From Phycisphaerales bacterium (GTDB taxonomy: Bacteria > Planctomycetota > Phycisphaerae > Phycisphaerales > UBA1924), in contig JAIEOW010000006.1 in NCBI GenBank assembly GCA_019750095.1, positions 1-35,661 on the forward strand: a stretch of 35,661 nt of DNA, written 5' to 3'. This document shows, one piece after another, positions 31,480 to 35,661 of the stretch. The notes below the pieces were generated by a model, which made no database searches, had not been told where the DNA came from, and worked only from the letters and a program-made list of their open reading frames with translations. The position numbers were made by a program, and so were the translations under genes. Each line of letters opens with the position of its first letter. The stretch's first letter is position 1.

Positions 31480-32202
31480 TCACCCGCGCACTGGCATTGG
31501 TTTCTCGCCCATGGCCACTCTCAGGGCACCCTCGGCGAGCAGTTGCGTCGAGTCGTAGACCGGGAGCGGGCTGTTCCGGGCGTCGATGAGCAGCGGAACC
31601 TCGGTGCTTGCGAGGACGACCCCTTCGCAGCCGCGGGCTTTGAGTCGATCGATGACCCCCACAAGGACCTGGGCGGATTCGGGCAGCACGTCGCCATAAA
31701 TCAGTTCGCCAAAGATGATCGCGTCGACCATGTCGGCGTCCGGGGACTCGGGGACATCGACCTTGACTCCCCGGATGCCCAAGTGGGTCTGGTAGGTCGA
31801 GCCGTACATGACGAGCTTGGTGCCGACGAGGCCGACGCACTTTCGGCCGTCATTGACGATCGCCTCGGTGACCAGATCGGTCATGGTGAGCCAGGGCAGG
31901 GGTGATGCGGAGCGGGCGAGTTCCACGCCGTGCTGCATCAGGTTGTCGGGGACGATTGCAAAGTCGGCCCCCGATGAGGCAAGGGCACGGGCGGATTGCA
32001 CGAGCATCTCGGCGACAGCGATCCAGTTGTCCTGGTGCACGGCTCGCATGTACTTTTCGAGGGGCAGGTTGTGCAGCGTGACCACCGGGTAGTTCGCCGC
32101 GGCGTGCTCGCCAAGGTGCTTGCCGGCGTAGCGAAATATGTCGCGATAGCAGAGAGCCGACCCTTCAGGGCTGCACGCAACGATGCCGATGTGCTTTGCC
32201 AA
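31480..32202 (-). CDS. Asp/Glu racemase-fold protein lacking both catalytic cysteines
   Basis: A 240-aa protein. The TTG at 32202 is taken as start because GGAG lies 6 bases upstream and the family N-terminus follows at once (KHIGIVACSPEG). The fold belongs to the Asp/Glu racemase superfamily, whose members normally use two Cys, one in a P-C-N-T-x-H-type motif and one in a C-T-E motif. Here the first motif reads VPDNLMQH, with D86 at the Cys position, and the second reads LASTEVPLL, with S199 in place of the Cys. Other family features are kept: VTLHNLP, GLVGTKLVMYGSTYQ, IIFGELIYG. Length is normal for the family. It may use a different chemistry or be a binding protein, so 'racemase' would be an over-call. 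It is divergent from hscB with 105 bases between. Confidence 0.85.
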   Translation of the reverse strand: MAKHIGIVACSPEGSALCYRDIFRYAGKHLGEHAAANYPVVTLHNLPLEKYMRAVHQDNWIAVAEMLVQSARALASSGADFAIVPDNLMQHGVELARSASPLPWLTMTDLVTEAIVNDGRKCVGLVGTKLVMYGSTYQTHLGIRGVKVDVPESPDADMVDAIIFGELIYGDVLPESAQVLVGVIDRLKARGCEGVVLASTEVPLLIDARNSPLPVYDSTQLLAEGALRVAMGEKPMPVRG

Positions 32203-32307
32203 TGGCGGCTCCGGACGGCGGGGAAAAGAGGGCGAATCTATCCGAGAAACAACGGAGATGCTACACCGGTTCGGCGATGGTGCGGCGATGGGTAGGATGT
32301 TCGCGCC

Positions 32308-32823
32308 ATGGCCGACGATCCGTTTGCGATTCTGGGATTGCCCCGTCGATTCGATCTCGCGCCGGGCGAGGTCGAACGGGCGTATTTGGCACTCGCTGCC
32401 CAGGCCCACCCCGACCTCATGAGTGATGCGATCGAGGCCGAGACGCGGTCGTCGATGCTGAACAGGGCGAGAGCGACGCTGGTTGACCCCGAGCGTCGCG
32501 CGGTTGCGTTGTGGGAGCTTTGGAGTGCCGAGTTTGGGGTGTCTCGGCCCGAGCGTGCCGACGCTCTGCCGCCGGCGTTTCTGATGGAGATGATGGAGGT
32601 GCGTGAAGAGCTTGAAAACGCGCGACGAGACGCTGCGGCGATTGAGCGATGGTCGGCGTGGGCCCAGACGCAACGCAACGAGTATCGGGAAGAAGTCGGT
32701 CGACTGCTCGGCGGCCTGACGCGCGAGATACCCCGCGCCGATGCCAGCAGGTCACTCACAAAGATCAAGCAGGTGCTGAATCAGTGGCGCTATGTCGAAC
32801 GCATGGTTGAACAGATGGAGTGA
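32308..32823 (+). CDS. hscB: Fe-S cluster assembly co-chaperone HscB (J-domain protein)
   Basis: A 171-aa cytoplasmic co-chaperone expected to stimulate the Hsp70 partner HscA and deliver the IscU scaffold during iron-sulfur cluster transfer. It starts at ATG 32308. The N-terminal J domain (about 4-70) has FAILGLPRRFDL and the HPD motif at residues 34-36, which activates Hsp70. The C-terminal domain (about 85-168) has the family pattern FLMEMMEVREEL. Length matches HscB proteins of other bacteria (about 170 aa). No iscU, hscA or fdx gene lies beside it, so the gene is apart from any isc cluster. It shares a divergent intergenic region with the racemase-fold gene. Confidence 0.92.
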   Translation: MADDPFAILGLPRRFDLAPGEVERAYLALAAQAHPDLMSDAIEAETRSSMLNRARATLVDPERRAVALWELWSAEFGVSRPERADALPPAFLMEMMEVREELENARRDAAAIERWSAWAQTQRNEYREEVGRLLGGLTREIPRADASRSLTKIKQVLNQWRYVERMVEQME

Positions 32824-33067
32824 TGGGTGTGGGGCACTTGAGCGGCGGCATGCCAAAGGTCCGCCCTCAGACGGGCGGAGGAAGACAAGGGCAGGAAGAA
32901 CCTGTGGGCGGCTCTCCGGCGGCTGGCTCGCGTTGCTCGCTGCGCCGCCGGCAACGCTCGTGCGCACTCCGTGCGAAAGACTGCAAGGCGGAAGCACCTG
33001 TGTCTGGAGTTGTGCATATGGGTGCATGGGCTTGCGCCCACGCCTCTGATTGAACTATCATCCGGGC
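32824..33067. other. Hairpin-dense intergenic region between hscB and purQ
   Basis: About 240 bases contain three perfect hairpins: TCCGCCC with GGGCGGA (32860-32879), CCGGCGGC with GCCGCCGG (32916-32951, 20-base loop) and TGGGC with GCCCA (33027-33040). No T-tract follows any of them and no gene is credible. It looks like a dispersed intergenic repeat or a structured RNA segment; the first hairpin may end hscB transcription. Confidence 0.45.
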
Positions 33068-33910
33068 ATGTCCACGACCACGCCGCGAGCATTGGTGATT
33101 CGAGCTGCCGGGACGAACTGTGACGCCGAGATGTGCCGTGCGTTTGTTCTGGCGGGGGCGTCACCGGATCTGGTGCATGTGGATGCACTGATCGCGGAGC
33201 CGTCGCGGATTGAGCAATACGACCTGCTCGCGTTTCCGGGTGGGTTCAGCTATGGCGATGACATTGCGTCCGGCCGCATCTTTGCCATGAAGCTGCGCGA
33301 GAAGCTGTATCCCGCGCTGCGAGCGGCTGCGGTGCGTGGGTGCCCGATGATCGGGGCGTGCAATGGGTTTCAGGTGCTGGTGCAAGTCGGGCTGCTGCCG
33401 GGGCCATCGGCGGGAGCGGGCAGTGGGGGAGTGGCCTGGCCAGAGGACGCGGCCCCGGCGCAGACGGCCGCGCTGTCATTCAACGCTGGCGGGCGGTTCA
33501 TCGATGCCTGGTTGGGCGTGACGCCGACGAAGGGCTCGCGGTGCATCTGGACGGCGGAGCTCGAAGAGCGGTTCGGGGGCGAGCACGCGGCGGACGTGAT
33601 GCGTCTGCCGATCGCGCATGGCGAAGGGCGATTTGTCGCCGCGTCGAAGCAGGTGCTGAGCAATCTTGATCGCAACGGTCAGGTGGCGATGCGGTATGTG
33701 GACAACGTGAACGGAAGCGAGCAGGCGATCGCGGGAATCTGCGATGCGACGGGTCGGATCTTTGGGTTGATGCCGCACCCTGAGCGGTATTTGGATTGGA
33801 CGCTGCACCCGTATTGGACGCGGCTGCCAGCGAGCGTGCGGCGTGGGCCGACGCCGGGGCTGGTGATGTTCCAGTCGGCGGTGCGGGCGGCGGTGGGGGC
33901 AGGGGTGTGA
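33068..33910 (+). CDS. purQ: Phosphoribosylformylglycinamidine synthase glutaminase subunit PurQ
   Basis: A 280-aa glutamine amidotransferase supplying ammonia to PurL for conversion of FGAR to FGAM in purine biosynthesis. The ATG at 33068 gives the family N-terminus RALVIRAAGTNCD; an upstream TTG at 33050 has no ribosome site. The class I glutaminase triad is complete: C98 in GACNGFQ, H237 and E239 in PHPERY. Other conserved elements are FPGGFSYGDDIASG and FNAGGRF. At 280 residues it is longer than the classical Bacillus form (about 227) and fits the larger PurQ type. No purS or purL is adjacent. Its stop overlaps a possible GTG start of the next gene by 4 bases, suggesting translational coupling. 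Confidence 0.96.
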   Translation: MSTTTPRALVIRAAGTNCDAEMCRAFVLAGASPDLVHVDALIAEPSRIEQYDLLAFPGGFSYGDDIASGRIFAMKLREKLYPALRAAAVRGCPMIGACNGFQVLVQVGLLPGPSAGAGSGGVAWPEDAAPAQTAALSFNAGGRFIDAWLGVTPTKGSRCIWTAELEERFGGEHAADVMRLPIAHGEGRFVAASKQVLSNLDRNGQVAMRYVDNVNGSEQAIAGICDATGRIFGLMPHPERYLDWTLHPYWTRLPASVRRGPTPGLVMFQSAVRAAVGAGV

Positions 33911-33924
33911 AGGGGCGCGAAGCT

Positions 33925-34803
33925 ATGGGTTTCGATCCCGTGCTTCGAGGCGACGCACCGGTCGCGCGATCGGGCGTCTCATGCATCGAGTGTGAGTACG
34001 AGCTAGGTGGTATGGGCTTGCACGCACCGTGTCCGGAGTGTGGGCTGGCCGTGCTCGAATCCGTGCATCAGGACCTCCTCAGATATGCGCCGCGACGCAA
34101 GATCAGACGACTGCGCCGCGCTGCGACACTGTTCTGCGTTGCAATCGCGATCTGGCTGCTGCTCACGGTGGCGTTCCTCCTGTTCCAGCTTGGAGTGCCG
34201 GGGCTGCGAGCGGGAATTATGGTGTTTGTCATGCTCGGATTGAGCGTTGCCTCATCCTTTGTGTGGATAGGAGGCGCTCTTTCGGTGGCGATAGAACATC
34301 CGGAGCCTCCCACGGTTGCTTTCCCGCTTGGCTTGCGTGCGTGGGTCGCGTCGGCATTGCTGACGGTATGTGTGTCGAGCTTTGGGATTCTGTATGTGTC
34401 TCCGACGAGAACTACGTACTTGGTGTGGGCTATCAGCTTGATGTTGACAGTCTTATCGATGTTGTTTGCAATCGGGGGCACTATGAACGTCATGCGCGTC
34501 CTCGCTGAGCGATTCCCAAATCAGAAACTAGCCTCGGCTCTTGCTTGGGGACCGGTGTGGGTGTTTGTCGCGGGCGGAGTTCTCTGTGTCATCGGGGTGA
34601 TGCGATGGTCGCCGTCGCCTCAGTATCCGGTGGCCGAAGCGGGGGCTTTGCTGATTCTGGGATGCCTCGCTGCGACGCTGATCGGATTGTGCGCGGATGC
34701 CGTCTTGAAATGGGCACATGGCGTTCACCTTCAGGCCCGCCGATCGGCCCGGCTTGATGTGGGTGCGAATCACGCCCGAATCGACACCCCGCCAGCCGGC
34801 TGA
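33925..34803 (+). CDS. Six-TM membrane protein with N-terminal zinc ribbon
   Basis: A 292-aa protein. The ATG at 33925 has AAGGGG 9 bases upstream (33910-33915). A GTG at 33907 overlapping the purQ stop is an alternative that adds six residues. Residues about 20-45 contain a zinc ribbon, CIEC then CPEC, of the type common in planctomycete membrane proteins. A basic stretch (RRKIRRLRR) leads into six hydrophobic segments at roughly 68-90, 96-122, 135-156, 162-185, 200-222 and 235-258. The soluble C-terminus is short. No transporter or enzyme motif is recognised. The codons include more AT-rich triplets than purQ before it. It is probably co-transcribed with purQ, but a link to purine synthesis is not implied. 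Confidence 0.82.
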   Translation: MGFDPVLRGDAPVARSGVSCIECEYELGGMGLHAPCPECGLAVLESVHQDLLRYAPRRKIRRLRRAATLFCVAIAIWLLLTVAFLLFQLGVPGLRAGIMVFVMLGLSVASSFVWIGGALSVAIEHPEPPTVAFPLGLRAWVASALLTVCVSSFGILYVSPTRTTYLVWAISLMLTVLSMLFAIGGTMNVMRVLAERFPNQKLASALAWGPVWVFVAGGVLCVIGVMRWSPSPQYPVAEAGALLILGCLAATLIGLCADAVLKWAHGVHLQARRSARLDVGANHARIDTPPAG

Positions 34804-34824
34804 TACGCTCGCTTCGGAGCCCGC

Positions 34825-35334
34825 ATGCCCCCATCGTCCGACACCCGCATTTCCCGAGTTCTTCAGGGCCTTGCTCGCTTCATCATCGGCGTGGTGTTCA
34901 TCTGGGCCGCGGTGGCCAAGATTGTGGATCTTGAGCCGCTGCTCACGCTGCTGGCTGATGTGCTGTCGTTGAGCGAGCCGAGCAAGGCCAAGCCACTGGC
35001 GTTTGCGATCATTGCATGCGAGATTGGGCTGGCGACGTGGCTGATCTCTGGGCGGGCGGCGGTGTGGGCGCTCGTGTGTGCGGCGGTGACGCTGGTTGGG
35101 CTGAGTCTGGCGACGTTTACGATGAACTCGGTGAATCCGGAACTGGGCTGCGGGTGCGGGTTGCCGCGGGTGTTTCCGGATTTGTCGTATCCGCTGGAAG
35201 TGGCGATGCGCAATGGCACGCTGGCGGCGATCGCGCTGATCGGCGCGATGGGAGCGCTGCCATCCAAGGGGACGGGCGTGAAGGTTGGGACTGAAGCAGA
35301 AGGTGGCACAGACGCCCCCCGTCCGCCTGTGTGA
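34825..35334 (+). CDS. DoxX/MauE-like membrane protein
   Basis: A 169-aa protein with four predicted membrane helices. The ATG at 34825 has CGGAG 5 bases upstream. The start of the membrane part, LARFIIGVVFIWAAVAKIVD, is typical of DoxX/MauE proteins, and the second half has a LGCGCGLPRVF element in the place of the Cys-Gly-Cys motif known from MauE. Proteins of this superfamily often act in membrane redox or disulfide chemistry, for example with thioredoxin-like partners; none is adjacent here. The last codons, from about 35302 to the stop, fall inside a palindromic repeat, so the tail GGTDAPRPPV is probably repeat-derived and not part of the fold. It lies 21 bases after the previous stop and is likely in the same transcript. 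Confidence 0.85.
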   Translation: MPPSSDTRISRVLQGLARFIIGVVFIWAAVAKIVDLEPLLTLLADVLSLSEPSKAKPLAFAIIACEIGLATWLISGRAAVWALVCAAVTLVGLSLATFTMNSVNPELGCGCGLPRVFPDLSYPLEVAMRNGTLAAIALIGAMGALPSKGTGVKVGTEAEGGTDAPRPPV

Positions 35335-35374
35335 AGTGTTTCAGCAAGCACACAGGCCAGAGGCCTGTGCCACC
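35302..35374. repeat. Nested palindromic repeat, probable dispersed element and bidirectional terminator
   Basis: Outer arms GGTGGCACAG (35302-35311) and CTGTGCCACC (35365-35374) are a perfect 10-bp inverted repeat. Inside the right half, CACAGGCC and GGCCTGTG (35351-35369) form a perfect 8-bp hairpin with an AGA loop, so two folds compete. It lies between convergent genes and covers the last ten codons and the stop of the DoxX/MauE-like gene. A dispersed planctomycete repeat is my inference. Confidence 0.7.
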
Positions 35375-35398
35375 AGAGGCAGATGTTTCGTGACAGAG

Positions 35399-35661
35399 TT
35401 ACACGTGTGCGCCGTGGTCGGACTCGGCGAGCACGGTCGCACCATTCGCCACGAGGCCGGGCACGAAGGGGTGCACGAGCCGAGCATCGCCGGGAAGGAC
35501 GCGGACGAACAGCGCGTACTTGGTTCCCGCGGCGTGCTTGAGCGACTTCGCGACGCCGGCGTAGTGATATGAGCCGTCGCCGCCGGGGAGCGGTTGCTTG
35601 CAGGTCATCGGGGCGCTTGCGCCGTGGTCGATCTGGCCCTTGGCGTCGAGCACGCCGTGGT
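35399..35661 (-). CDS. glgP: Alpha-glucan phosphorylase, C-terminal fragment (window edge)
   Basis: The frame is open from the right edge to a stop at 35399, giving 87 codons of the C-terminus only; the GTG at 35653 is internal. The segment reads HGVLDAKGQIDHGASAPM, then GSYHYAGV and YALFVRVLPGDARLVHPF, close to the end of GT35 alpha-glucan phosphorylases of the DUF3417-containing type, which finish with a beta-rich domain carrying a RVLP-hydrophobic-PF-GLV pattern. Those enzymes release glucose 1-phosphate from glycogen or maltodextrin using pyridoxal phosphate. The catalytic part lies outside the window, so the call rests on the tail alone. It is convergent with the DoxX/MauE-like gene across the palindromic repeat. 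Confidence 0.65.
   Translation of the reverse strand, partial: HGVLDAKGQIDHGASAPMTCKQPLPGGDGSYHYAGVAKSLKHAAGTKYALFVRVLPGDARLVHPFVPGLVANGATVLAESDHGAHV

Noticed and set aside
31480..32673. 397-codon version of the racemase-fold gene starting at 32673
   Set aside because: The added 157 residues overlap hscB on the other strand, lack family resemblance and have no ribosome site. The TTG at 32202 has one and begins at the family N-terminus.

Overview
The window looks like a chromosomal segment of a GC-rich planctomycete, most likely of the Phycisphaerae. The reasons are the very large modular secreted proteins, short C-terminal dockerin-like repeats ending in FLNAWFAGC, an N-terminal LEPR-XLL-like motif (LENRMLLDG), a PEP-CTERM-like tail with a PAP core, and zinc-ribbon membrane proteins typical of that group. 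The placement is inference from protein style; no rRNA or other phylogenetic marker is present.

Left third (1-13500, all minus strand): five adjacent genes for exported proteins. Reading in the transcribed direction they are a 202-aa cohesin-like protein with a PEP-CTERM-like tail, a 702-aa protein (cohesin-like, three HYR, dockerin-like), a 2802-aa mosaic (lamin-tail-like, Ig-like, PPC-like, GEVED and dockerin-like modules), a 222-aa minimal cohesin-like plus dockerin-like protein, and a protein of at least 414 aa cut by the left edge. Genes 3-2-1 are closely spaced and may be one operon. A GC hairpin at 10603-10626 separates them from the 702-aa gene. Paralogous modules link these proteins: a cohesin-like domain with a PPTRLTD signature in three of them, and a homologous C-terminal module of about 280 residues in two.

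Middle (13500-23262): a Tat-exported transglutaminase-like protein whose catalytic Cys and His appear to be replaced; a pair of minus-strand genes for a zinc-ribbon membrane protein and a Cys-rich secreted protein; a large VLCAD/ACAD9-like acyl-CoA dehydrogenase; an exported HEAT-repeat protein with an embedded receiver-like segment; and a plus-strand HTH plus receiver response regulator behind a roughly 700-base, hairpin-rich leader.

Right third (23441-35661): a second giant surface protein (2497 aa) made of about ten PPC-like modules, one apparently split by a propeller-like repeat region, and ending in four repeats of about 110 aa. It is followed by mostly housekeeping genes: a racemase-fold protein without the two catalytic cysteines, hscB, purQ, a six-TM zinc-ribbon protein, a DoxX/MauE-like protein and the C-terminal end of an alpha-glucan phosphorylase. 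A nested palindromic repeat overlaps the stop of the DoxX/MauE gene.

No tRNA, rRNA, CRISPR array, transposase or phage gene was seen. The main theme is cell-surface or extracellular protein assembly. Whether the cohesin-like and dockerin-like parts bind each other is not shown by sequence alone.
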